Shown in pieces: positions 1 through 5,512 of a stretch of DNA of 5,512 nucleotides. The stretch comes from Pseudomonadota bacterium (GTDB lineage Bacteria > Pseudomonadota > Alphaproteobacteria > Rhizobiales > Xanthobacteraceae), in the NCBI GenBank assembly GCA_023405565.1, contig JAEXXW010000555.1:1-5512 (forward strand), given 5' to 3'. A program made the position numbers and the translations under genes. A model generated the notes under the pieces. That model saw only the letters and a program-made list of their open reading frames with translations. It did no database searches and was not told the origin of the DNA. The first letter of the stretch is position 1, and every line of letters begins with the position of its first letter.

Positions 1-1251
1 GTGCCGGGTGAAGCATCGTCGGTCGTCACGGCCGTCGACGGATACAAGATGGCGCGGCAGGGGCGTGCTGGTGCTGCCCTTGGAATGGCCGCCATCGCTT
101 CGTTTATTGCAGGCTGCATTGCGACAGTGGTGATCGCTGTTGCGGCACCATTGCTCAGTTCGGTCGCTCTCGAGTTCCGGTCGGAGGATTATTTCTCGCT
201 GATGGTTTTCGGCTTGGTGGGGGCCGTGGTTCTGGCGCATGGCTCGCTGGCACGGTCCGCCCCGATGGTCGTTCTGGGTCTTCTGATCGGACTGGTAGGG
301 GAAGATGCAAACTCGGGAATTCCACGCTTTGATCTCGGCCTTCCGGATCTGGCGGACGGCATCAGTTTCGTGGCGTTGACGGTCGGGCTTTTCGGCGTCT
401 CGGAGGTTATCCGCAGTCTGGAGCAACCGGATTCACCGGCAGTTTACAAGACCAGGCTCCGCGGCTTGCTTCCCACTCTGCATGATCTGCGGATATCTGC
501 CGGCTCGATTCTCCGTGGCACTGCGGTCGGCTCCATTCTGGGCTTGCTGCCGGGCGGTGGCGCGCTGTTGTCGTCGTTCACGGCCTATACATTGGAGAAG
601 AAGGTCGCGTCGAACCCAACAAGTTTTGGGACTGGCGATATTCGCGGCGTGGCCGCGCCCGAGGCCGCCAACAATGCTAGCGCGCAGACCGCATTCATTC
701 CCTTGCTGACGCTTGGCATTCCCGCAAGCCCGGTCATGGCGCTGATGATCGGCGCGCTCATGCTGAAAGGCGTGACACCGGGGCCGCAGGTGATCACGGA
801 CCGACCGGAATTGTTCTGGGGCCTGGTCGCCAGCATGTGGATCGGCAATCTGATGCTGATCGTGCTGAACCTTCCGCTGGTCGGCATCTGGGTGCGGCTG
901 GTGAGTATTCCGTATCGTTATTTGAGTTTGACGATCATGCTGTTCTGCGCGATCGGCGCCTATTCCGTGACCCGTAATATCGCGGAAATCTATACGATCG
1001 TGTTCTTCGGCGCGCTCGGATATCTGCTGCTTAAATTGAAGTGCGAGCCTGCACCACTTGTGCTCGGCTTCATCCTGGGGCCGCTGATGGAGGAGCATTT
1101 GCGTCGCGCCTTGCTCATATCGGAGGGCAATCCGTCCGTGTTCTTTTCTCGGCCTATTAGCTTATTCTTCCTCGTGACGAGCGTTGTAATGCTGATTTCG
1201 GTCATCATCCCATCGATCCGGAAAAAGCGCGATCTGGCTATGCAAGAATGA
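1..1251 (+). CDS. TctA-family tripartite tricarboxylate transporter large permease subunit (partial, 5' end outside window)
   Basis: This is the large membrane subunit of a tripartite tricarboxylate transporter, a secondary carrier that works with a small membrane subunit (TctB) and a periplasmic binding protein (TctC) to import carboxylates. The visible 416 residues are nearly all hydrophobic, with roughly ten membrane segments (for example about 26-56, 64-80, 86-100, 119-136, 168-194, 228-256, 271-295, 308-322, 329-345 and 384-403). Family motifs are clear: PGEASSVVTAVDG at 2-14, GLLPGGGALLSSF at 181-193, GVAAPEAANNA at 216-226 and TLGIPASP at 237-244. The family is about 500 residues long and the first motif normally sits near residue 85-90 within a GxPG context, so the GTG at base 1 is most likely an internal valine codon and the true start lies upstream. 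The stop is TGA at 1249-1251. The substrate cannot be read from the sequence. TctB and TctC genes, if present, would be upstream. Confidence 0.93.
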   Translation: MPGEASSVVTAVDGYKMARQGRAGAALGMAAIASFIAGCIATVVIAVAAPLLSSVALEFRSEDYFSLMVFGLVGAVVLAHGSLARSAPMVVLGLLIGLVGEDANSGIPRFDLGLPDLADGISFVALTVGLFGVSEVIRSLEQPDSPAVYKTRLRGLLPTLHDLRISAGSILRGTAVGSILGLLPGGGALLSSFTAYTLEKKVASNPTSFGTGDIRGVAAPEAANNASAQTAFIPLLTLGIPASPVMALMIGALMLKGVTPGPQVITDRPELFWGLVASMWIGNLMLIVLNLPLVGIWVRLVSIPYRYLSLTIMLFCAIGAYSVTRNIAEIYTIVFFGALGYLLLKLKCEPAPLVLGFILGPLMEEHLRRALLISEGNPSVFFSRPISLFFLVTSVVMLISVIIPSIRKKRDLAMQE

Positions 1252-1339
1252 TCCGCTGCTCTGTTCTCGCTACGGCAACGTCCAGAGGATGAGTGTCCAA
1301 AGACCGGTGTACGAAGCGCTACCCCGGTAGCCTCCCAGA
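1252..1339. other. Convergent intergenic gap between permease and lysR
   Basis: These 88 bp separate the 3' ends of two convergent genes. I see no coding frame worth calling and no strong terminator. The only structure found is the short hairpin at 1318-1331, listed separately. Confidence 0.6.
1318..1331. terminator. Weak hairpin, possible convergent terminator
   Basis: The bases GCTAC (1318-1322) and GTAGC (1327-1331) form a perfect 5-bp stem around a 4-base loop. It lies 9 bp beyond the lysR stop codon and 67 bp beyond the permease stop codon. No T-run follows on either strand, so intrinsic termination here is doubtful. Position between convergent 3' ends is the main support. Confidence 0.25.
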
Positions 1340-2230
1340 TTATCTTGGCGGAAGGAACCTCAGATGTTTCTCTTTAAAGCGGCGGGTAACGAAGTCTCGC
1401 AGAACCGTGATGCGCCTGATCGTGCTCGCGTCTGGATGCGACAGCAAGAAATAGCTGCGCCGGAAGCTGATGTCCGGAAGAACGCGCACCAGACCATCTA
1501 TCGATAGAGCTGCGAAGTCGTGGAGGACACCGATGCCGGTGCCAGATCTCACGGCTTCAACCTGTCCCATGACGCTGGCGCATCGGAATATCCGGCCGGC
1601 CTGATCTTGTAAAAGGGAAGAATAGTCCAACGCGGAAGCATAGGCGAGATCGTCAACGCCCGTAACGACAGTGTGGTCGCGTATCGCTTCGATGGACGTT
1701 GGTGTGCCGTGCTGTTCCAGATAGCTTTGGGCCGCGTAGACGCTCAGCGTGTAGTCGACCAAGCGAGAGACAAGAAGGCGCCCTTCCATCGGCCGGTCGA
1801 GGACGATCGCAAGATCCGCCTCCCGTCGCGACAGAGAGAATGTACGCGGGAGCGGAACGAGTTCCACAATCAGATTGGGGTAGCGTCGTGTCAGTTCGCC
1901 CAACTCCACCGCAAGGAAGTAATTGCCCAATCCGTCCGGGGCACCGATCCTGACCGTCCCGGATACGTCCGCTTCTTCGTGCGTGATGGTTTCCGCAACG
2001 CCCAGAAGTTCAAACTCGATACGCTCGGCAACGGGGAGCAGGCGTTCTCCAGGTTGGGTCAGAATGCACCCTGTCGGCCGCCGATCGAACAGACGCGCGC
2101 CCAGCGAAAGTTCCAACGCGTCGAGCCGCCGGGCCACGGTCGAATGGGTCAACCCGAGGCGCCGGGCAGCTGACAGCAACTGCCCGTGCCGGGCGACGGC
2201 AAGAAAGATACGAAGGTGATCCCAGTCCAT
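1340..2230 (-). CDS. LysR-type transcriptional regulator
   Basis: This encodes a 296-residue LysR-type regulator, the usual length for the family: a cytoplasmic DNA-binding protein that responds to a small-molecule inducer. Residues 1-60 form the winged helix-turn-helix, starting MDWDHLRIFLAVARHGQ, with LLSAARRLGLTHSTVARRLDALE at 18-40 as the helix-turn-helix and GARLFDRRPTG just after. The rest (about 88-290) is the two-lobed effector-binding domain, with VRIGAPDGLG opening the first lobe and SGTGIGVL in the second. The frame is open up to an ATG at 2305, but the conserved family start is the ATG at 2230. The 25 extra residues resemble nothing in the family, and using them would bury the intergenic inverted repeat in coding sequence. 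No good ribosome binding site precedes 2230. The gene is divergent from mmsA across 138 bp, which suggests it regulates mmsA and itself. The inducer is unknown. Confidence 0.93.
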   Translation of the reverse strand: MDWDHLRIFLAVARHGQLLSAARRLGLTHSTVARRLDALELSLGARLFDRRPTGCILTQPGERLLPVAERIEFELLGVAETITHEEADVSGTVRIGAPDGLGNYFLAVELGELTRRYPNLIVELVPLPRTFSLSRREADLAIVLDRPMEGRLLVSRLVDYTLSVYAAQSYLEQHGTPTSIEAIRDHTVVTGVDDLAYASALDYSSLLQDQAGRIFRCASVMGQVEAVRSGTGIGVLHDFAALSIDGLVRVLPDISFRRSYFLLSHPDASTIRRITVLRDFVTRRFKEKHLRFLPPR

Positions 2231-2250
2231 GATGACTAAATCTGCGACTA

Positions 2251-2301
2251 CAAAATATGCACAACAATTGTCGAAAAAAGAGCGTTGATGTGCATCTTCT
2301 G
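2251..2301. promoter_or_regulatory. Imperfect inverted repeat, candidate operator between lysR and mmsA
   Basis: The 17-base arm TTGATGTGCATCTTCTG at 2285-2301 (+ strand) is mirrored by TTGTTGTGCATATTTTG read on the - strand from 2267 to 2251, with 14 of 17 positions identical. The core TGTGCAT is perfect in both arms. A 17-bp spacer with a six-A run separates the arms, and their centres are 34 bp apart. A smaller perfect palindrome, ACAATTGT (2264-2271), overlaps the left arm's inner end. The element begins 20 bp before the lysR start codon and ends 67 bp before the mmsA start codon. LysR-type proteins normally bind such sites between divergent genes and repress their own gene, so this is the best operator candidate. 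A clean T-N11-A box was not found, and binding by this LysR protein is inferred. Confidence 0.55.
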
Positions 2302-2302
2302 A

Positions 2303-2315
2303 CATTCAATGAATG
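2303..2315. promoter_or_regulatory. Second perfect palindrome upstream of mmsA
   Basis: CATTCA and TGAATG form perfect 6-bp arms around a single central A (2309). It lies directly beside the larger inverted repeat and 53 bp before the mmsA start. It could be a second regulator contact site or part of the mmsA promoter region. I could not identify a convincing -35/-10 pair here, and a 13-bp palindrome can arise by chance. Confidence 0.3.
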
Positions 2316-2358
2316 ATGCCGCGTCGTCAAGGCCGCTGAACAAGGCCGGCGAGCGAGC

Positions 2359-2363
2359 GGAGA
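2359..2363 (+). promoter_or_regulatory. Ribosome binding site deciding the mmsA start
   Basis: GGAGA sits 5 bases before the ATG at 2369. The earlier in-frame ATG at 2309 has no purine-rich site in front of it. This favours 2369 as the start and agrees with the conserved N-terminus of the family. Confidence 0.75.
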
Positions 2364-2368
2364 TAGTC

Positions 2369-3868
2369 ATGTCCAAGGTCATCAATCACTTTATTGGCGG
2401 CGTCGAGAAACCTGGCGCCAGTGGCCGGTTCGCACCGGTTTTCAACCCGGCTACGGGGGCGCAGTCGGGAACGGTCGCGCTCGCAGCAGCGTCCGACGTC
2501 CGATCGGCGGTCGACGCGGCGCTTGCCGCGGCGCCTGGCTGGGCTCGGACCACGCCGTTGCGCCGCGGCCGCATCCTCAACGCCTTTCTGCGCATCCTTG
2601 AGGAACGTACGGACGAACTCGCAGCCGTCATCACCGCTGAGCACGGCAAGGTGCTTTCCGACGCCAAGGGAGAGATCCAGCGTGGGATGGAAGTGGTGGA
2701 ATTCGCAACATCTGCACCGCAATTGCTGAAGGGCGAAATCACCGAGAATGTCGGTCCCCGTATCGACAGTCATTCGTTGCGCCAGCCGCTTGGCGTTGTC
2801 GCCGGCATAACGCCGTTCAACTTCCCGGCGATGGTGCCCATGTGGATGTTCCCCGTGGCGCTCGCTTGCGGCAATTGCTTCATTCTCAAGCCGTCCGAAC
2901 GAGATCCTTCCGCCTCCTTGCTGCTTGCGAAGTGGCTGAAGGAAGCCGGCCTCCCCGATGGGGTGTTCAACGTCGTGCAAGGCGACAAGGAGGCCGTGGA
3001 TGCGCTTCTCAACGATCCGGACATTCAGGCGATCAGCTTTGTCGGCTCCACGCCGATCGCCAAGTATATCTATGAGACTGCGGCGAAAACCGGAAAGCGC
3101 TGTCAGGCGCTGGGCGGCGCCAAGAACCACATGATCGTCATGCCCGATGCCGATCTTGATCAGGCCGTGGACGCGTTGATGGGTGCCGCCTACGGCTCCG
3201 CCGGTGAACGTTGCATGGCGATCTCGGTTGCCGTTCCGGTCGGCGAGAAGACGGCAAATGCTCTCATCGCGAAGCTCGAGCCGAAGGTGCGGGCTCTCAA
3301 GGTCGGCATTGGCTCCGATCCCGAGGCCGAAATGGGGCCGCTCGTCACGAAGCAGCATCTTGAAAAGGTCAAGAGCTATGTCGATGCCGGAGAGGCGGAA
3401 GGGGCCAAGCTCGTCGTTGATGGGCGCGGACTGAAGCTGCAAGGATACGAGGATGGATATTTCATTGGCGGTACGCTGTTCGATCACGTGACGCCTGACA
3501 TGAAGATCTACAAGGAAGAGATCTTTGGTCCTGTCCTCGTTGTCGCTCGTGCGGATAGCTACGCCACTGCGGCCAAATGGATCAACGAGCACGAATTTGG
3601 CAACGGCACGGCCATCTTCACGCGTGATGGTGATGCAGCCCGCGAATTCGCGCATGAGATCAAGGTGGGGATGGTCGGTATCAATGTGCCTATTCCTGTG
3701 CCAATGGCCTTTCATTCCTTCGGCGGTTGGAAATCGTCTTTGTTCGGCGATCACCACATGCACGGACCTGAAGGCGTCCGCTTCTACACGCGCTTGAAGA
3801 CGATCACCTCGCGCTGGCCGACCGGCATTCGCGCCGGCGCTGACTTTGTCATGCCGACAATGGGGTAA
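2369..3868 (+). CDS. mmsA: CoA-acylating methylmalonate-semialdehyde dehydrogenase
   Basis: This aldehyde dehydrogenase-superfamily enzyme oxidises methylmalonate semialdehyde or malonate semialdehyde with NAD+ and coenzyme A, releasing CO2 and giving propionyl-CoA or acetyl-CoA. It acts in the cytoplasm in valine, beta-alanine and myo-inositol breakdown. From the start at 2369 it has 499 residues, matching the family. It opens with INHFIGG and FNPATG, as is typical. TPFNFP (148-153) carries the oxyanion-hole Asn151, KPSERDP (174-180) the cofactor-binding lysine, and GSTP (226-229) the NAD loop. The catalytic cysteine is Cys282 in GERCMA (bases 3212-3214), preceded by Arg281, which is known in this family to help recognise the substrate carboxylate. 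EEIFGP (383-388) and the C-terminal [25 protein letters not shown] are diagnostic. The usual ALDH general-base glutamate is replaced in the ALGGAKNHM segment, as expected for CoA-acylating members. Inositol-pathway IolA is nearly the same protein, but no inositol gene is nearby. Confidence 0.95.
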   Translation: MSKVINHFIGGVEKPGASGRFAPVFNPATGAQSGTVALAAASDVRSAVDAALAAAPGWARTTPLRRGRILNAFLRILEERTDELAAVITAEHGKVLSDAKGEIQRGMEVVEFATSAPQLLKGEITENVGPRIDSHSLRQPLGVVAGITPFNFPAMVPMWMFPVALACGNCFILKPSERDPSASLLLAKWLKEAGLPDGVFNVVQGDKEAVDALLNDPDIQAISFVGSTPIAKYIYETAAKTGKRCQALGGAKNHMIVMPDADLDQAVDALMGAAYGSAGERCMAISVAVPVGEKTANALIAKLEPKVRALKVGIGSDPEAEMGPLVTKQHLEKVKSYVDAGEAEGAKLVVDGRGLKLQGYEDGYFIGGTLFDHVTPDMKIYKEEIFGPVLVVARADSYATAAKWINEHEFGNGTAIFTRDGDAAREFAHEIKVGMVGINVPIPVPMAFHSFGGWKSSLFGDHHMHGPEGVRFYTRLKTITSRWPTGIRAGADFVMPTMG

Positions 3869-3881
3869 GTCATTCGTTTCA

Positions 3882-3905
3882 GCCGTGCCGATAACAAAGC
3901 ACGGC
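3882..3905. terminator. Hairpin just after mmsA, possible terminator or 3' stabilising structure
   Basis: GCCGTGC (3882-3888) and GCACGGC (3899-3905) make a perfect, GC-rich 7-bp stem with a 10-base loop, 13 bp after the mmsA stop codon. No T-run follows on the + strand. It may protect the mmsA transcript end or act as a weak first terminator ahead of the stronger hairpin at 3934. Confidence 0.4.
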
Positions 3906-3933
3906 GGGCATTTGACATCGCTGATCGTAAGAG

Positions 3934-3963
3934 AATGGCGCTACGTTCATCCGTAGCGCCATT
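3934..3963. terminator. Strong bidirectional hairpin between mmsA and the GMC gene
   Basis: AATGGCGCTACG (3934-3945) and CGTAGCGCCATT (3952-3963) form a perfect 12-bp stem with a 6-base loop. The stem ends in A-T pairs on its open side, so RNA from either strand leaves the hairpin through U residues. The tracts are short: ATTTG on the + strand and ATTCTCTTA on the - strand. It sits between the 3' ends of two convergent genes, 65 bp after the mmsA stop and 34 bp after the GMC gene stop, which suits a shared terminator. Confidence 0.75.
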
Positions 3964-3990
3964 TGCATTCCATATTCTGCGTCTGGAGCA

Positions 3991-4008
3991 ATTCCGGTTA
4001 AGCGGAAT
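3991..4008. repeat. Small palindrome over the GMC stop codon, possibly a rhizobial intergenic repeat remnant
   Basis: ATTCCG (3991-3996) and CGGAAT (4003-4008) form a perfect 6-bp stem with loop GTTAAG that includes the GMC gene's TAA stop (4000-3998). Just before it is GGAGCA, giving GGAGCAATTCCGG on the + strand. From memory, GAGCAATTCC is a recurring start of palindromic intergenic repeats in rhizobial genomes, but only part of such an element would be present here. It could instead be a simple 3'-end hairpin. Confidence 0.3.
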
Positions 4009-5512
4009 CCTCGAGGATGAAACCTGATCCTTTCTCCGCGATCATGGCGGTGGGGGTGTTTGTATTGCCGGAGGTGATCGTCGGCATGATGGACGCATCG
4101 ACGACACGCAAGCCTCCGATGCCAAAGACCCGCAGCCTTTCGTCCACGACGGCAAGCGGATCACTCGCAAGTCCCATTTTTGCTGTACCGACCGGATGGA
4201 AGATCGTGGTCCCGATATCGCCGGCGGCCTTTGCGAGCGACGCATCGTCGTCATTTACGGACGGGCCCGGCAGATACTCCTCGGGATGGAAGCGGGCGAG
4301 GGCCTGCTGCTTCATCAGGCGCCGGGTGACGCGAATGGCATCGGCGGCGACCTGCCGGTCTTCCAGTGTGGAAAGATAATTTGGGGTTATTGACGGTGCT
4401 GCCTCGATGTCACGTGATTTGATGCGGACAGTGCCACGGGAGGTTGGCCGCAGGTTACACGCGGCGACCGTGATGGCCGGAAAACGGTGAAGGGGATCGC
4501 CGAATTTATCAAGAGACAGCGGCTGAACGTGGAACTGGATATTGGCGCGCTCCTGCCGAGGATCCGAGCGGGTAAAGATGCCAAGTTGCGAAGGCGCCAT
4601 TGTGAGCGGTCCACGGCGCCGCAGGGCATAGTCCACTCCCATCCAGGCGCGACGCACCAGGCTATAATAGGTTTCGTTCAGCGTTCGGATGCCGGTGACC
4701 TTGTAAATGGCACGTTGCTGCAAGTGATCTTGAAGGTTCCGGCCGACACCTTGAAGATCGACAACTGTCTCGATCCCGCTGGACTTCAGCCATTCGTGCG
4801 GACCGATGCCGGAGCGATGCAGAACTTGAACCGAACCGATCGATCCCGAACAAAGGATGATTTCACCCTTTGCGCGTGCTTCGATCATTTCGCCATTCTG
4901 GCGCAGCAGGACGCCGACAGCCTTCCCATCGTCGATGATAAGCCGGTCGACGAGGACGTTCGTTTCCAGCCGCAAATTTGGCCGCGAGAGAACCGGCTTG
5001 AGGAAGCCGCGCGCCGACGACCAGCGCCGCCCGCGCTTTTGATTGACATGGAAGTAGCTGATGCCTTCGTTGTCGCCGGTGTTGAAGTCGTCGATCTTGC
5101 GAATGCCCATCTGAGCCGCTGCATCAGCGACCGCGTCCAGCACGTCCCATGAGAGCCGGGGGGGTTCAATGCGCCAGCCACCGCCGACGCCATGGTGCTT
5201 GCTGGCACCGAGGAAATGGTCTTCAAGCTTGCGGAAGGCCGGCAGAACGTCCTCCCAGCCCCAACCACTGAGGCCAAGCTGGCGCCAATGATCATAGTCA
5301 GCCATTTGTCCTCGCATGGAGATCATGGCGTTGATGGCAGACGAACCGCCGATCACCTTGCCGCGGGGATAGGCCAGTGCGCGCCCGTTCAGACCTGGCT
5401 CCGGCTCAGTCTTGAACATCCAGTCGGCGCGCGGGTTGCCGATTGCGAACAGATAGCCGACCGGAATGTGAAACCAGATCCAATTGTCATGTCTGCCGGC
5501 TTCAAGGAGGAG
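3998..5512 (-). CDS. GMC-family FAD-dependent alcohol dehydrogenase, choline dehydrogenase-like (partial, N-terminus outside window)
   Basis: This flavoenzyme of the glucose-methanol-choline family oxidises an alcohol group to an aldehyde using FAD. The frame stays open from the TAA at 4000-3998 to base 5512, giving 504 residues; the ATG at 5419 is an internal methionine. Residues below count from the codon at 5512. LLLEAG (1-6) is the end of the second Rossmann strand, with Glu4 the expected FAD-ribose ligand. The preceding GxGxxG loop, about 30 residues, is missing only because the window ends. GMC signature 1 is GKVIGGSSAIN (51-61) followed by RGQMADYD; signature 2 is GSIGSVQVLHRSGIG (223-237). 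The catalytic pair is His439 in FHPVGTAKMG (bases 4196-4198) and Asn483 in SGNTNTPTAMIAEKG (4064-4066). An Asn rather than a second His fits dehydrogenases like choline dehydrogenase. It lies convergent to mmsA and does not share its operon. The substrate is not readable: choline dehydrogenase is the generic annotation, but a hydroxy-acid is plausible beside mmsA. Confidence 0.93.
   Translation of the reverse strand, partial: LLLEAGRHDNWIWFHIPVGYLFAIGNPRADWMFKTEPEPGLNGRALAYPRGKVIGGSSAINAMISMRGQMADYDHWRQLGLSGWGWEDVLPAFRKLEDHFLGASKHHGVGGGWRIEPPRLSWDVLDAVADAAAQMGIRKIDDFNTGDNEGISYFHVNQKRGRRWSSARGFLKPVLSRPNLRLETNVLVDRLIIDDGKAVGVLLRQNGEMIEARAKGEIILCSGSIGSVQVLHRSGIGPHEWLKSSGIETVVDLQGVGRNLQDHLQQRAIYKVTGIRTLNETYYSLVRRAWMGVDYALRRRGPLTMAPSQLGIFTRSDPRQERANIQFHVQPLSLDKFGDPLHRFPAITVAACNLRPTSRGTVRIKSRDIEAAPSITPNYLSTLEDRQVAADAIRVTRRLMKQQALARFHPEEYLPGPSVNDDDASLAKAAGDIGTTIFHPVGTAKMGLASDPLAVVDERLRVFGIGGLRVVDASIMPTITSGNTNTPTAMIAEKGSGFILEDSA

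Noticed and set aside
1..3. GTG as the true start of the permease gene
   Set aside because: The protein begins in the middle of the conserved (G)VPGEASSVVTAVDG motif, normally found some 85-90 residues into TctA. The gene is cut by the window edge.
433..1098. Antisense open frame (221 codons) opposite the permease gene
   Set aside because: The composition is rich in Gln, Arg and His and unlike a folded protein. The opposite strand carries clear TctA motifs, so this is a shadow frame.
1673..2173. Open frame of 166 codons on the + strand opposite lysR
   Set aside because: It is Arg/Gln-rich without motifs, and the opposite strand encodes a clear LysR protein.
2245..2279. Sigma-70 promoter for lysR (CTTTTT, 17-base gap, TATTTT at 2257-2252 on the - strand)
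   Set aside because: The -10-like hexamer is fair, but the -35 is poor and the sequence is A/T-rich enough for chance matches. Not strong enough to list as a feature.
2327..3763. Long antisense open frame (478 codons) opposite mmsA
   Set aside because: It is His/Arg/Asp-rich with no recognisable domain and lies entirely opposite a well-conserved gene. Strong third-position G/C use in mmsA removes stop codons from this frame, so it is a shadow.
4487..5152. Open frame of 221 codons on the + strand inside the GMC gene
   Set aside because: It is opposite conserved GMC sequence, has no family resemblance and no convincing ribosome binding site.
5417..5419. ATG as the start of the GMC gene
   Set aside because: The frame continues upstream to the window edge with conserved GMC sequence (LLLEAG and IPVGY). 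Starting here would remove the FAD-binding fold, so it is an internal methionine.
1..5512. Mobile elements, phage genes, CRISPR arrays, tRNA or riboswitch
   Set aside because: No transposase or integrase motifs, no regularly spaced repeats, and no tRNA-like folds were noticed in the gaps. All gaps are 138 bp or shorter.

Overview
The window looks like a chromosomal or megaplasmid catabolic locus from a GC-rich alphaproteobacterium, most likely of the Rhizobium/Mesorhizobium/Brucella order (Hyphomicrobiales). This placement rests on protein style (rhizobial-type choline dehydrogenase-like GMC enzyme, MmsA, TctA permease and LysR regulator), strong G/C preference at third codon positions, and a GAGCAATTCC-containing palindrome like those common between rhizobial genes. 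It is an impression, not a computed assignment.

Layout, left to right: (1) the C-terminal 416 residues of a TctA-family carboxylate permease on the + strand, cut by the left edge; (2) an 88-bp convergent gap; (3) a LysR-type regulator on the - strand, with start corrected to 2230; (4) a 138-bp divergent regulatory gap holding a large imperfect inverted repeat (2251-2301) and a second palindrome (2303-2315); (5) mmsA, a CoA-acylating (methyl)malonate-semialdehyde dehydrogenase on the + strand, start 2369, 499 aa; (6) a 129-bp convergent gap with a perfect 12-bp-stem hairpin that probably terminates transcription from both sides; (7) a GMC-family FAD-dependent alcohol dehydrogenase on the - strand. 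Its frame stays open to the right edge, so its N-terminal FAD-binding glycine motif lies outside. No RNA gene, mobile element or CRISPR array was seen.

A simple working model fits the gene set. The permease (with TctB and TctC partners outside the window, if present) imports an organic acid. The GMC enzyme oxidises a hydroxyl group to an aldehyde, MmsA converts a semialdehyde to an acyl-CoA (acetyl- or propionyl-CoA with loss of CO2), and the LysR protein controls mmsA from the shared divergent promoter. A 3-hydroxypropionate- or 3-hydroxyisobutyrate-like substrate would suit the GMC-MmsA pair, but this is inference from neighbourhood only. MmsA alone also fits valine or myo-inositol breakdown. 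All families are well known; the least explained sequence is the regulatory gap between lysR and mmsA.
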